From the NCBI RefSeq assembly GCF_003259195.1, contig NZ_QJPK01000001.1, positions 62,001-126,000 of the forward strand: 64,000 nt of DNA. The letters run 5' to 3'. The notes beneath the pieces were generated by a model. It worked only from the letters and a program-made list of their open reading frames with translations. It did not search any database and was not told the DNA's origin. Of this stretch, positions 27,731 through 36,175 are shown one piece after another; the stretch's first letter is position 1; every line of letters starts with the position of its first letter. The stretch is from Paracoccus sediminilitoris. GTDB taxonomy: Bacteria > Pseudomonadota > Alphaproteobacteria > Rhodobacterales > Rhodobacteraceae. Made by a program: the position numbers and the translations under genes.

Positions 27731-28147
27731 TCAGATCAGATCGATACGCGCGCGAAAGGTCAGATCGACCCGCCGGGCGGCACCGTTTTTCACTCGACGC
27801 GCCGAGGCGCGCAGAAACCACAAACCTGCAAGCCGCCCCCGCGACAGCTGCAAGGGAACCTCCTCAAGCGCATCGGCCACGGCCACCGCCGCCGCCTTGA
27901 CGGCACCAAAGCCCGCACCATCGCTGCCCGACATCACCGAAATGACGAAATCATGCCGCGATCCGCGCGCCGAGGTATCGCTGGCGTCGCGCGCATCTTC
28001 GGCCCCCAGCGACACATGGACGCCGCTCGGCGCTTCGACCGGCATCGCATCGAAGATCGCATCGCCGACCAGGTCGGCCAGGGCCGGGTGGCTGCGAAGC
28101 TGCTGATAAACCGCCGCCTGAAGGGCGACGCCCGCACCATAACTCAT
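27731..28147 (-). CDS. GTA gp8, tail terminator/completion protein (DUF3168)
   Basis: 138 residues of the DUF3168 family, with ALQAAVYQQLRSHPAL and DFVISVMS. It caps the tail tube for joining to the head. ATGA overlap with gp7. Confidence 0.92.
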   Translation of the reverse strand: MSYGAGVALQAAVYQQLRSHPALADLVGDAIFDAMPVEAPSGVHVSLGAEDARDASDTSARGSRHDFVISVMSGSDGAGFGAVKAAAVAVADALEEVPLQLSRGRLAGLWFLRASARRVKNGAARRVDLTFRARIDLI

Positions 28148-28470
28148 GTCGCGTTCTCCTCTCGGGCATGGCAGGTCAGGAAGGCACCGTGCGCGTCACG
28201 CTCTGCAACGGCTTCGATCAGGAACAACCGTTCCCCTTGGCGAAAGCGCTGTCCCGCCTTGGGCCGACGCGGGTTGCCCACGGGGGCCGCCCGCACCGTG
28301 ATGCGCCAGCGCACCGCGCTGATGGCGCCGTCCTCGCGGCCGGAACCCGCATCCAGCTGCGCCCAAATCATGCCAAGCTGCCGCCACGTCGCAACATGCC
28401 CGCCAAGACCGTCCGCAACCCGGTCGGCCTGCTCAAGCATCAGTTGCGTTCTCAGATCCGGCACCGCCAT
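28144..28470 (-). CDS. GTA gp7, head-tail adaptor / head closure protein
   Basis: 108 residues from the ATG at 28470, which shares one base with the gp6 stop codon (TGATG). It opens MAVPDLRTQLMLEQ and has the beta-barrel pattern of head closure proteins (VRWRITVRAAP; QRFRQGERLFLIEAV). A 17-codon upstream extension lies within gp6 and looks unused. Confidence 0.9.
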   Translation of the reverse strand: MAVPDLRTQLMLEQADRVADGLGGHVATWRQLGMIWAQLDAGSGREDGAISAVRWRITVRAAPVGNPRRPKAGQRFRQGERLFLIEAVAERDAHGAFLTCHAREENAT

Positions 28471-29084
28471 CAGCGCCACCCCTGATGGCCGCGTCCGGCC
28501 AAAGTGCGCACCGCGCGCCATTTCTCGATCAGCGCACTAACCCCGAACGGCAGTGCTTGGCGCAGGCCGTCCTGGCTGCGGTCATCATAATACCGCGCCG
28601 CCAGCAGGATCACCGCCTGCGCCAGATCGGCAGGCACCTGCGACCAGGCATCGCCAAAGCCCGCGATGAAGCTGACGGTGACGCTGCCCCTGCGCGGCAC
28701 ATGTGGCAGCACGACCCCCGTCGGCAGGATCACCGGCCTCTGCCCATCGGGCACCAGCCGCCACCCTTCCGGGGGCAGCGCGGTGATCGTACCGTTCCCA
28801 TCGTCGATCTCGATCTTGTCAACCGAATGCACCGGCGCCAAGGGCAGAGACTGGCCCAGCCTGTCGCGCCAATCGTCCAGCTGCATCCGGAAGCGCCGCT
28901 TCAGCAGCACCTTGCCCGTCCGCGCCTCGATCGTGGCGATCGCGGCGCGCAGAAATCCGGTCAGCGCCGCCGTCTCGGCGGCATCGTCCGGCCCGTCAAA
29001 GCCCGAGGCAAGCCTCAAATGCCCGCGCAGCGCCGCCACCGGCAGCGCCTCCGCCGCTGGCGCCGTTTCCTCTATCAGCATCAT
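28470..29084 (-). CDS. GTA gp6, head-tail connector (gp6-like)
   Basis: 204 residues from the ATG at 29084, eight bases after GGAGG. The frame continues upstream for 42 codons without a ribosome site. Helical gp6-like connector pattern (LRGHLRLASGFDG) and a late ILLAARYYDDR helix. It should form the dodecameric adaptor below the portal. Between it and the capsid gene are 199 bases in which I see only short hairpins. Confidence 0.9.
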   Translation of the reverse strand: MMLIEETAPAAEALPVAALRGHLRLASGFDGPDDAAETAALTGFLRAAIATIEARTGKVLLKRRFRMQLDDWRDRLGQSLPLAPVHSVDKIEIDDGNGTITALPPEGWRLVPDGQRPVILPTGVVLPHVPRRGSVTVSFIAGFGDAWSQVPADLAQAVILLAARYYDDRSQDGLRQALPFGVSALIEKWRAVRTLAGRGHQGWR

Positions 29085-29283
29085 CTTGCGAACCTCCCGT
29101 CCTGCCGTCCGCACATATCCACCAGGACACATCCCCCAGGCCGGGGGATGATCCGTCTTGTCCAGGTTCACGAAAGAAAGGAGACGCGCCCGCACGCCAG
29201 CCATCAGCACGCGCGGACAGTTGCTTCACCGGTATGACCGGCGACGCGCGCGCCCCCTTCCCCTCACCTGTCCCGCAAGGGGA

Positions 29284-30447
29284 TCAGGTGAACTGCAGCA
29301 GCTTGACAGCGCGGAAATCGGTTACGCCGCCGCCGACGCGCTTGGTGGCATAGAACAGGACATGCGGCTTGGCGCTGAAGGGGTCACGCAGCACGCGCAG
29401 GTCGGGACGCTCCACGATTGTATAGGCGGCGTGGAAGTCACCGAACGCTACCGATTTCGAATTCGCAGCGATGTCGGGCATGTCCTCGCTGATCAGCACC
29501 GGATAGCCCAGCAGCTGCGGCACCTGGCCGACGCTCAGCGCATCGCTCCACAGGAAGCGGCCATCGGCATCCTTCATCTTGCGGATGCGCGCGGCCGTCT
29601 TTGAATTCATCACGAAGGACGCATTCGCACGGTATTTCGCACCAAGCGCATAGATTAGGTCGATCAGGCAATCGGCCTGGTTGGTCAGCGCGAAATCGGC
29701 CGACTTGCCGGTCAGCACGGTCCCGATCTGGCCGTCCGTCGCCGCCGCATTCAGCGCCGTGGGATAGGCCAAAAAGCCGCGCGGCTTGTCGACGCCATCG
29801 CCGGCGACAAAGGCCGCGGCCTCCGAACGGGCAAACTTGTCGGCGATGCGTTCCGCCAGCCAACCCTCGACATCGAACGCCGCGTCATCCAGCAGACGCT
29901 GGCTGGCCTTGGGCATGGCAGACAGCTCGTGGACCGGAATTGAGATCCGCTCGATCCCACCCGCGGCACCTTCGACCGCCGCCGCTTCCGTGGCCCAGCC
30001 CGCACCCATGTCGCCCTTGTCGACCAGCACCTCATAGGCAGCGCTCTCGATGGTCACGACATTGGCCAGACGACGCAGCGACGCACCGCCCTGCAGCACC
30101 TGCTGAACCGATGCGGCGACAGTGGGCGCCGCCAGGAAACCGCCATCGCTGGCGACGGTCAGGCCCTTCTCCTCGATGACCAGGCCGCGCAGGCCGTCAT
30201 CGTCACCGCTGCGCAGATAGGCGTTGAACGCCTTCTGATGCGGCACTTCGACCTCGGCGGTTGCGGAAAGGGGGGCGCGGCCACGCAGTGCAGTCTTGCG
30301 ATCGATCATGGTCATACGGTGTTCCTGTGCATTGAGTTTGGTCTGAATGTCTTCGCGAAAGCCTTTGAGTTCGCTCACGAACCCCATCATGGCCCCGCGC
30401 AGATCGGCAGGCATGTCGCCGCCGCCCGCGGCTTTCACCTCGGTCAT
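29284..30447 (-). CDS. GTA gp5, HK97-type major capsid protein
   Basis: 387 residues. A coiled-coil scaffolding-like delta domain covers residues 1-100, followed by the HK97 capsid fold with GGFLAAPTVAASVQQ, DGVDKPRGFLAY and GYPVLISEDMPD. The delta part is removed by the gp4 protease in RcGTA. The start follows GAGGAGAAGACC. A seven-base inverted repeat straddles the stop codon (29264-29270 and 29285-29291). Confidence 0.97.
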   Translation of the reverse strand: MTEVKAAGGGDMPADLRGAMMGFVSELKGFREDIQTKLNAQEHRMTMIDRKTALRGRAPLSATAEVEVPHQKAFNAYLRSGDDDGLRGLVIEEKGLTVASDGGFLAAPTVAASVQQVLQGGASLRRLANVVTIESAAYEVLVDKGDMGAGWATEAAAVEGAAGGIERISIPVHELSAMPKASQRLLDDAAFDVEGWLAERIADKFARSEAAAFVAGDGVDKPRGFLAYPTALNAAATDGQIGTVLTGKSADFALTNQADCLIDLIYALGAKYRANASFVMNSKTAARIRKMKDADGRFLWSDALSVGQVPQLLGYPVLISEDMPDIAANSKSVAFGDFHAAYTIVERPDLRVLRDPFSAKPHVLFYATKRVGGGVTDFRAVKLLQFT

Positions 30448-30564
30448 GGTCTTCTCCTCGTCACGATGATCGGGGCGACCGCCCCTGTTGCTGGACCCAC
30501 CCGCAGCGGGGTCTTGGTCCGAACCTGAACGGGACGCGCGTCATGGGCGCATCCCTGAAACCTG

Positions 30565-31092
30565 TCAGCCGCGCAGCGCCTGCGTTGCGGCCGTGAACAA
30601 TGCTGCGACCTCGCGCAGATCGTCGGCGTCCTTGCGCCCCACCTTGGCCTCGGGCAGCATCGGGAAGGTCACCAGCGACACCTCCCACAGCTCGACCTCG
30701 GTCAGGATGCGCGCGCCCTTCTGGCTGCGCTCGGCGCGGATGGTGCGATAGCCGATCGACAGCCCGTCGATCGCGCCCGCCTGGATCAGCGCCGCCGCCT
30801 CGCGGGCCTGCGCCACCTCGGGCAGAAGCCGGCCCTTGACCCACAGGCCCGCATCATCCTCGCGGATCTCGTCCCAGACACCGATGGGGCGGGTCGGATC
30901 GTGCTGCCACAGCATCCGCACCTTGTCCCCCTTGCCCGCCAGCCGCGCCAGAGAGGCCGTAAAAGCCCCTTTTGCGACCGCATCGCCGCCTTGGTCGGTC
31001 AGGCCGAACAGGCTGGCATAGCCTTCGATCACCTGTCCGTCGGACAGCACGGGCGCGCCGCCCGCGAATTTCACTTCCAGCCCCGGAACCAT
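30565..31092 (-). CDS. GTA gp4, prohead maturation protease
   Basis: 175 residues of the HK97 prohead protease family (U35). Catalytic His in LWQHDPTRP (residue 64) and Ser in DGLSIGY (residue 112), with a downstream acidic WEVSLVTFP strand. It trims the capsid delta domain during head assembly. It is followed by 117 bases before the capsid gene. Confidence 0.95.
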   Translation of the reverse strand: MVPGLEVKFAGGAPVLSDGQVIEGYASLFGLTDQGGDAVAKGAFTASLARLAGKGDKVRMLWQHDPTRPIGVWDEIREDDAGLWVKGRLLPEVAQAREAAALIQAGAIDGLSIGYRTIRAERSQKGARILTEVELWEVSLVTFPMLPEAKVGRKDADDLREVAALFTAATQALRG

Positions 31093-31095
31093 CCT

Positions 31096-31326
31096 TCAGC
31101 CTCCTCTTGGTGCATAATCCAGTATCCCCTGGACGGCCTGCGTCAGGATCACGGCGACGACGCCATAGACGGTCATCCACAGGCGCCGTTCCAACCCTTC
31201 GATCATGGCCTCGATCCGCTCCAGCCGACGTTCGACCTGCCCGAATTGCAGCGCCATGATCCGTTCCTGCGCGTCGATCCGCTGGTCCTGCCACAGACCG
31301 TCCTTGACGAAACGCGACCCCTCCAT
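31096..31326 (-). CDS. GTA head-formation protein, Rcc01685 family
   Basis: 76 residues from the ATG at 31326, four bases after the portal stop; an ATG at 31341 is an alternative that overlaps the portal gene. A charged coiled coil (about 10-50, ERIMALQFGQVERRLERIEA) is followed by one membrane-like segment (about 52-70). It occupies the position of rcc01685 in the RcGTA order, where a small protein of this design is needed for heads. Confidence 0.8.
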   Translation of the reverse strand: MEGSRFVKDGLWQDQRIDAQERIMALQFGQVERRLERIEAMIEGLERRLWMTVYGVVAVILTQAVQGILDYAPRGG

Positions 31327-31330
31327 CCTC

Positions 31331-32515
31331 TCAGCCCCCATCCATCGGGGGCAGGCCCAACAGCGCGCGCTTTTCCGCATCCGTCAGGAAATCCGCCGCC
31401 GCGATCCGCGCCCATTGCTGGTTGCGATCCTCGGCAAGGGCCGGGATCTGGTCAGGGTCGGGACGCAGCTCGATCTCCTCGCCCAGATGCTCGGACAGCC
31501 ACCACGCAACAGACGCGGTCACCCGCGTCGCCAGCGGCAGCACCGTCAGGCGATAGAAGGCCCGGTGCGCCTCGGCGTAATTGGCATAGGTCGCATCGCC
31601 CGGAATCCCCAACAGCATCGGCGGCACGCCGAAGGCTAGGGCAATTTCCCGCGCCGCCGACAGCTTCGTCTCGTGGAACTCCATGTCACTGGGGCTGAAG
31701 CCCATCGGGCGCCAATCCAGGCCCCCCTCCAGCAACATGGGCCTGCCCGCGTTGCGTGCGCCCTGGTGGTTCATCTCGATCTCGCCCACCAGGCGATCAT
31801 ACTGATCGGCGCTCAGCGTGCCCTGCCCGTCCATCCCCTTGTAGATGATGGCCCCGCTTGGCCGCGCCGCATTGTCCAGCAATGCCTTCGACCAGGCCGA
31901 GGCACTGTTATGCACGTCGAAGGCCACCGCTGCCGCCTGCATGGGCGACAATCCGTAATGGTCGTCAACCGGATGGAAGCTCTTGATATGGCAGATCGGA
32001 TCGGGGCTGCCCGTCATGTCGAACCGGTGCTTGCGCCCCCCCACCGCATATTCATAGGCGACGGGCCAGCCATCCGCCCCCGGCACGATGGTCATCCGGT
32101 CCGCGCGCAGGACATGCAGTTCCTCGGGCAGGCCCGCCTCGGTCAGACCCACCGCCTCCAGATAGCCGTTGCCCGACAGCAGCATCTGCCCGAACAAGGC
32201 CTCCAACAGCTCGGCCCGACCCTGCCCCGGATTGGGTCGGCGCAGCAGATCGATCGCCGGATGCATCTCGAAACGCTGATCGCGGTTGGCGCAGATCAAC
32301 GGTACCGCCGCCGCCGCTTCGGCGATCAACTTAACCGAACGGAACCCCACCGGATTTCCGACAAAGCCGCCGCGCGTCAGACTGCCCGTGTCGCGCGCCG
32401 ACCAGACCGTCCGCCCGCCGCCGCTGGCAAAGGCCACGACCCGGCCCGTGGCACTCGCCTTCCTTTCAGGCACGGATTGGGGCTTGCCCTCCCGTGAAAA
32501 CATCCGAAACGCCAT
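31331..32515 (-). CDS. GTA gp3, portal protein (HK97 type)
   Basis: 394 residues from the ATG at 32515, six bases after GGAGG; upstream in-frame ATGs lack such a site. HK97-type portal with GNPVGFRSVKLIAEAAA, SGNGYLEA and YANYAEAHRAFY. Twelve copies form the DNA entry ring. It is about 100 bases after the terminase gene. Confidence 0.95.
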   Translation of the reverse strand: MAFRMFSREGKPQSVPERKASATGRVVAFASGGGRTVWSARDTGSLTRGGFVGNPVGFRSVKLIAEAAAAVPLICANRDQRFEMHPAIDLLRRPNPGQGRAELLEALFGQMLLSGNGYLEAVGLTEAGLPEELHVLRADRMTIVPGADGWPVAYEYAVGGRKHRFDMTGSPDPICHIKSFHPVDDHYGLSPMQAAAVAFDVHNSASAWSKALLDNAARPSGAIIYKGMDGQGTLSADQYDRLVGEIEMNHQGARNAGRPMLLEGGLDWRPMGFSPSDMEFHETKLSAAREIALAFGVPPMLLGIPGDATYANYAEAHRAFYRLTVLPLATRVTASVAWWLSEHLGEEIELRPDPDQIPALAEDRNQQWARIAAADFLTDAEKRALLGLPPMDGG

Positions 32516-32613
32516 CTTCGCCTCCGTCATCTGACATGAAAAAGGGCCGACCCGCAGGTCAGCCCCTTCTTCGTTGTCCAATTTTCCTGGGGGCCATGCC
32601 CCCGCCCTGCCCG

Positions 32614-33960
32614 CTAAAGCCGCCGCATCTGCGGACGTCGCCAATTTGCGGCCGGCTCGATCATCAGCTCGTGCATGGCCCAGACCATGGCATCCAACCT
32701 GTCGGGGCTGCCGCGCCCTTCAAAGCCGCGAACTGTCATCTGGCACATCTGGTCCTCCAGCCGTCCCAGACCTCCCTGCCGCGCATGCCTGATCCGCCCC
32801 TGCTCATAGAGCGCGGCGACAGGCTCGGCACGCAAACCCTTCCCGCGTGACGCCCGCAGCGCCTTGAAGGGCACCAGCGGATCGATCTGCCGGATCACGC
32901 TCTCGACCATGTCGCCACCCTGGTTGACCTCGGCAACCAGACGCTCGGCCCCGTGCCGGTCCATCGCGGCGATCGCGGCCCGCGCCCAGTCCGACGGGCC
33001 GCCCCGCACGCTGGCATCCTCCAACACATAGGCCCGCCAATCGCGTGGCTCGCCCTCCATGACCACGCCCGCGACGACGATCCCGCATTCGTCGCTGGCT
33101 TTGCCATTCGTGACCGACGGATCGACCGCCACCACGACCCGGTCCAGCTTGGGCAGCTGATCGACCCGCGCGCTTTCCAGCACCGCGGTCGTCCACAGAG
33201 CGCCCTCGATATCGTCCAGCAGCACCCCGTCCAGCTCCTGCCGCCCCAACCGCGTCCCGCCATAGCGGCTCTGAACCTCGGCCAGGAAACTCTCGGCCAG
33301 ATAGGCGCGGTTCGCATCCGTCGGCGCATGGGTCACCACAGTCGAGGCATTGCCAAGGATCCGCTTCAACACCCCGACATTGCGCGGCGTCGTCGTGATC
33401 ACCTGCTGCGGATGCGACCCTAGCCGCAATGCGAATTGCAGCATGTCCCAGACATCCTCGGCCTTCTTCCACTTGGCCAGCTCATCGACCCAAGCGGCAT
33501 CGAACTGGGGGCCGCGCAATGCCTCGGGCTCATGCGCCGAATAGACCGTCGCCGTTGCCCCATTGGCCCAGACCAACCTGCGCCGCCCGGCCTCCCAGAC
33601 CGGACGGCGATCGGGGGGCGAACAGGCCAGGATGCCGCTTTCGCCAAAGATCATCACCTCGCGGACCTGGTCGAAGGTCTCCCCAACCAGCGCCACCCGA
33701 TGACATTGTCCCGGCGCATCGACGGTCGGTCCCTCTACCATCTGCCGCACCCATTCCGACCCGGCGCGGGTCTTTCCCGCGCCGCGTCCCCCCATGATGA
33801 CCCAGCTTTTCCAGTCACCCTCGGGGGGCAACTGGTGCGGCAGGGCCCAGAATTCGAACAGCCACGGCAGACTGCCCAAGGCGTTTTCCGACAGCCCCCC
33901 CAGGAAGGCCTCAACCTCCTCCGGCCCGGCGGAGGCAAGCCAGCCGGCGCCCGATCTCAT
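32614..33960 (-). CDS. GTA gp2, terminase large subunit
   Basis: 448 residues from the ATG at 33960; a start at 34029 would add 23 residues and deepen the overlap with gp1. N-terminal ATPase with Walker A GGRGAGKTR and a Walker B-like AAWVDEL. C-terminal RNase H-like nuclease with VVAVDPSV, ERLVAEVNQGGDMV and DRLDAMVWA. It drives DNA into the head and cuts it without a fixed site in GTAs. It overlaps gp1. Confidence 0.95.
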   Translation of the reverse strand: MRSGAGWLASAGPEEVEAFLGGLSENALGSLPWLFEFWALPHQLPPEGDWKSWVIMGGRGAGKTRAGSEWVRQMVEGPTVDAPGQCHRVALVGETFDQVREVMIFGESGILACSPPDRRPVWEAGRRRLVWANGATATVYSAHEPEALRGPQFDAAWVDELAKWKKAEDVWDMLQFALRLGSHPQQVITTTPRNVGVLKRILGNASTVVTHAPTDANRAYLAESFLAEVQSRYGGTRLGRQELDGVLLDDIEGALWTTAVLESARVDQLPKLDRVVVAVDPSVTNGKASDECGIVVAGVVMEGEPRDWRAYVLEDASVRGGPSDWARAAIAAMDRHGAERLVAEVNQGGDMVESVIRQIDPLVPFKALRASRGKGLRAEPVAALYEQGRIRHARQGGLGRLEDQMCQMTVRGFEGRGSPDRLDAMVWAMHELMIEPAANWRRPQMRRL

Positions 33961-34318
33961 CTCTTGCCGCGTCAAGGTCAAGGCAGCCTTCGGCGACCCC
34001 GCCCGCGATCTCTCTGCGAAGTTTGTCAACCTTGTTCCTTTCCGCCATCAGCAGCTGGACCGCCTCACGGGCGGTCTTTGCGGTGTCCATGGCCTTCTTC
34101 AGCTTGGCCGGATCAAGATCCCCGGCCTTGGCCGACACAAGCTCGGCCTGATGCCCCCGAAGGTCCTTGACGTAATCCCAAAACAGCCACCTCAGGACGG
34201 TGATCTCGTCCTCGTCGGGGGCAATTTCGGGAAACCGCAGCTCCGCCTTCTCAGGCACAGATCCGGCCACGAAAGGTCCTTCGGAGGTCGTGCCCCCGCG
34301 CCATTCCATATCGTTCAT
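33911..34318 (-). CDS. GTA gp1, small terminase subunit (TerS)
   Basis: 135 residues from the ATG at 34318. Mostly helical: a central segment (EDEITVLRWLFWDYVKDLRG) then a coiled coil (LKKAMDTAKTAREAVQLLMAERNK). In Rhodobacter capsulatus gp1 was identified as the GTA small terminase. It is the first gene of the cluster. A 32-codon upstream frame contains the terminator hairpin and is not coding. Confidence 0.88.
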   Translation of the reverse strand: MNDMEWRGGTTSEGPFVAGSVPEKAELRFPEIAPDEDEITVLRWLFWDYVKDLRGHQAELVSAKAGDLDPAKLKKAMDTAKTAREAVQLLMAERNKVDKLRREIAGGVAEGCLDLDAARDEIGRRLACLRRAGGG

Positions 34319-34363
34319 GCAAACTGTCCCGCCTCGTGTCCTGTCCGCACGAGCCGAAAGACG

Positions 34364-34395
34364 AAAAAAGCGGCCCAAGGTTTCCCTTGGCCGCT
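34364..34395 (-). terminator. Intrinsic terminator between the GTA promoter-like site and gp1
   Basis: On the minus strand AGCGGCCAAGG pairs with CCTTGGGCCGCT (one bulged base) across a GAAA loop, followed by TTTTT. It sits about 46 bases before the gp1 start and 155 bases after trpF. It could end the trpF transcript or act as an attenuator of the GTA operon. A 10-base sequence at 34427-34436 can pair with its 3' arm instead. Confidence 0.8.
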
Positions 34396-34420
34396 TGCCC
34401 ATCTCTCCCAGCATGTAAAG

Positions 34421-34449
34421 GTTCTACCTTGGGCCGTTCGCAAAGTCAA
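34421..34449 (-). promoter_or_regulatory. Sigma-70-like promoter ahead of the GTA cluster
   Basis: TTGACT, 17 bases, TAGAAC on the minus strand (5 of 6 and 4 of 6 consensus matches at ideal spacing). Transcription would start near 34414, upstream of the terminator at 34364-34395 and about 100 bases before gp1. Confidence 0.5.
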
Positions 34450-34549
34450 TCGCTAAACCAAGGGTTGCGTAAGGGCCGCCGGTTTCCCTTTCGATACAAG
34501 GACTTGACCACGCAACACCCCCGGCGAACGCCACGCAACATCACGCATA

Positions 34550-35197
34550 TCAACGCGCAACATCACCCGCTGCGGCCGCAACAAACGCCGAGATCAATCC
34601 CGATTCCTTCACTCCCGGGGCCGATTCAACGCCCGAACTGACATCGACCACAGGCGCGCCGGTCAACCGCACCGCCTCGGCCACATTCTCGGGCGTCAGA
34701 CCACCCGCCAGCATCCAAGGGCGCAGCCAATGCCGCCCGACCAGCAACCGCCAGTCAAAGGCCAACCCGTTCCCACCGGGCAGATCGGCCCCTTTAGGCG
34801 GCTTGGCATCGACCAGCAGCATGTCGGCCACCAACCCGTAATCCGTCAACGCCGGAAGATCCTCCGGCCCGCTGATGCCGACCGCCTTCATCACCGGCAA
34901 TCCCATCAGTTCCTTGACCTCGGTGACCCGATCCGGCGTCTCCGACCCATGCAGCTGAATGATGTCCAACGGCACCTTCGCCAGAACCTGCTGCAGCAGC
35001 GCATCGTCCGGGTTCACGAACAACCCGACCTGCGCGACGCCCACCGGGACCAACTGCGACAACTGCGACGCTTCATCCGCTGTCACGGCGCGCGGCGATT
35101 TCGCAAAGAACACGAACCCCACGAAACGGGCCCCGGCCTCGGCGGCGGCATGGACATGCGCAGGCTTGCTCAGCCCGCAAATCTTGACATCGGCCAC
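34550..35197 (-). CDS. trpF: Phosphoribosylanthranilate isomerase
   Basis: 215 residues, a TIM barrel that converts phosphoribosylanthranilate to CdRP in tryptophan synthesis. Motifs: VKICGLSKP (catalytic Cys), LHGSETP, DAKPPKG and VDVSSGVESAPGVK. It starts three bases after the lapA-like gene and ends 231 bases before gp1. Confidence 0.96.
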   Translation of the reverse strand: MADVKICGLSKPAHVHAAAEAGARFVGFVFFAKSPRAVTADEASQLSQLVPVGVAQVGLFVNPDDALLQQVLAKVPLDIIQLHGSETPDRVTEVKELMGLPVMKAVGISGPEDLPALTDYGLVADMLLVDAKPPKGADLPGGNGLAFDWRLLVGRHWLRPWMLAGGLTPENVAEAVRLTGAPVVDVSSGVESAPGVKESGLISAFVAAAAGDVAR

Positions 35198-35200
35198 CGC

Positions 35201-35599
35201 TCAGCGCGCCGCAGGCAATTGGGCACGCCCGGTTGCAGGGCGGCTCTTGACCGAAGGCTGCTCAAGGATCGCCAGCACGTCGTCGCGCGGCGCGGCATGG
35301 TTCTCACGCAGCTGCCCGACCTCGTTCTCCAGCTGCTCGACCTTCAGGCTCCGCTGACGGGCGGTCTTGCGGATACTGGCTTCACGCATCCATTCCCAGA
35401 TCAGGCCGGCCAGCATGCCAAGCGCGAAGGCGACAAAGATGACCAGGAACAGCGGCACCGCCACTGACCATGTCCCGCCAAGAAACTGCCCCAGATTGGC
35501 AGGAAACAGCGACAACGTGACAACCTGCCTGTTCGCCAAGGCAACGGCGACCAGAACCAATGCCAGGAAGGCCACGAAGATCAGACGGATAAAGCGCAT
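35201..35599 (-). CDS. LapA-domain (DUF1049) inner-membrane protein
   Basis: 132 residues with two membrane segments (about 3-22 and 45-70) joined by a short loop, then a charged coiled coil (EQLENEVGQLRENH) on the cytosolic side. LapA-type proteins take part in lipopolysaccharide assembly in enterobacteria. In alphaproteobacteria the gene often lies beside ihfB and trpF, as here. The C-terminal tail is Pro/Arg rich. Confidence 0.85.
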   Translation of the reverse strand: MRFIRLIFVAFLALVLVAVALANRQVVTLSLFPANLGQFLGGTWSVAVPLFLVIFVAFALGMLAGLIWEWMREASIRKTARQRSLKVEQLENEVGQLRENHAAPRDDVLAILEQPSVKSRPATGRAQLPAAR

Positions 35600-35659
35600 G
35601 GGGGGTGTCCCTTGAATTGTCCCGCCCGGTCGCGCCAGGCTTGGTCCCTTTTACGACGC

Positions 35660-35944
35660 TCAGGCGTCGCCGTTCAACCTGTCACGCAACAGCTTGCCAG
35701 TCTTGAAAAAGGGGACGTGCTTTTCCTCGACCTCGACTGCCTCGCCGGTCCGGGGATTGCGCCCGACGCGGCTATCGCGCTGCTTGACCGAAAACGCGCC
35801 AAAGCCGCGCAACTCCACCCGGTCGCCACGCGTCATGGCGTTGATGACTTCCTCGAACACGGTGTTGACGATGCGCTCGACATCACGACGGAACAAATGC
35901 GGATTCTCGTCAGAGATCATCTGGATCAGCTCGGAACGGATCAT
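35660..35944 (-). CDS. ihfB: Integration host factor subunit beta
   Basis: 94 residues from the ATG at 35944 ([10 protein letters not shown]). A HU/IHF DNA-bending protein with GRNPRTGE in the beta arm and the IHF-beta pattern FRGFGAF-like GFGAFSVK. It works as a dimer with IhfA in replication and transcription. Sits between rpsA and the lapA-like gene, the usual neighbourhood. Confidence 0.95.
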   Translation of the reverse strand: MIRSELIQMISDENPHLFRRDVERIVNTVFEEVINAMTRGDRVELRGFGAFSVKQRDSRVGRNPRTGEAVEVEEKHVPFFKTGKLLRDRLNGDA

Positions 35945-36117
35945 GCCTTCCCCCAAATAGATGCGTTCTGCACGCCGCTTGGCGACGGGAACAGCTCAAT
36001 GGGGGTAATCGCCCCCGTCAGCCCGCTCAACGCGACACAGAAGTCACTGGTTTCATAGCGTTGTCAGCTTTATCCGTTTCGCGCAAGGCACTTGGACGGG
36101 GTGCATGCATATCAGGC

Positions 36118-36152
36118 AAAAAAAAGCCCGCCCCGGAAAAACCGGGACGGGC
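36118..36152 (-). terminator. Intrinsic terminator of rpsA
   Basis: An 11-base stem (GCCCGTCCCGG / CCGGGGCGGGC, one G-U pair) with a five-base loop followed by eight T on the minus strand. It starts 23 bases after the rpsA stop. Confidence 0.93.
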
Positions 36153-36175
36153 AGTGGCTTGGCCATCAGGCTGGA

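Noticed and set aside
29085-29283. A small extra gene between capsid and connector
   Set aside because: The only open frames are shadows without a ribosome site or recognisable sequence.
19596-34318. Ordinary prophage instead of a GTA
   Set aside because: No integrase, repressor, replication or lysis genes and no att repeats are seen, and the gene order matches RcGTA closely.
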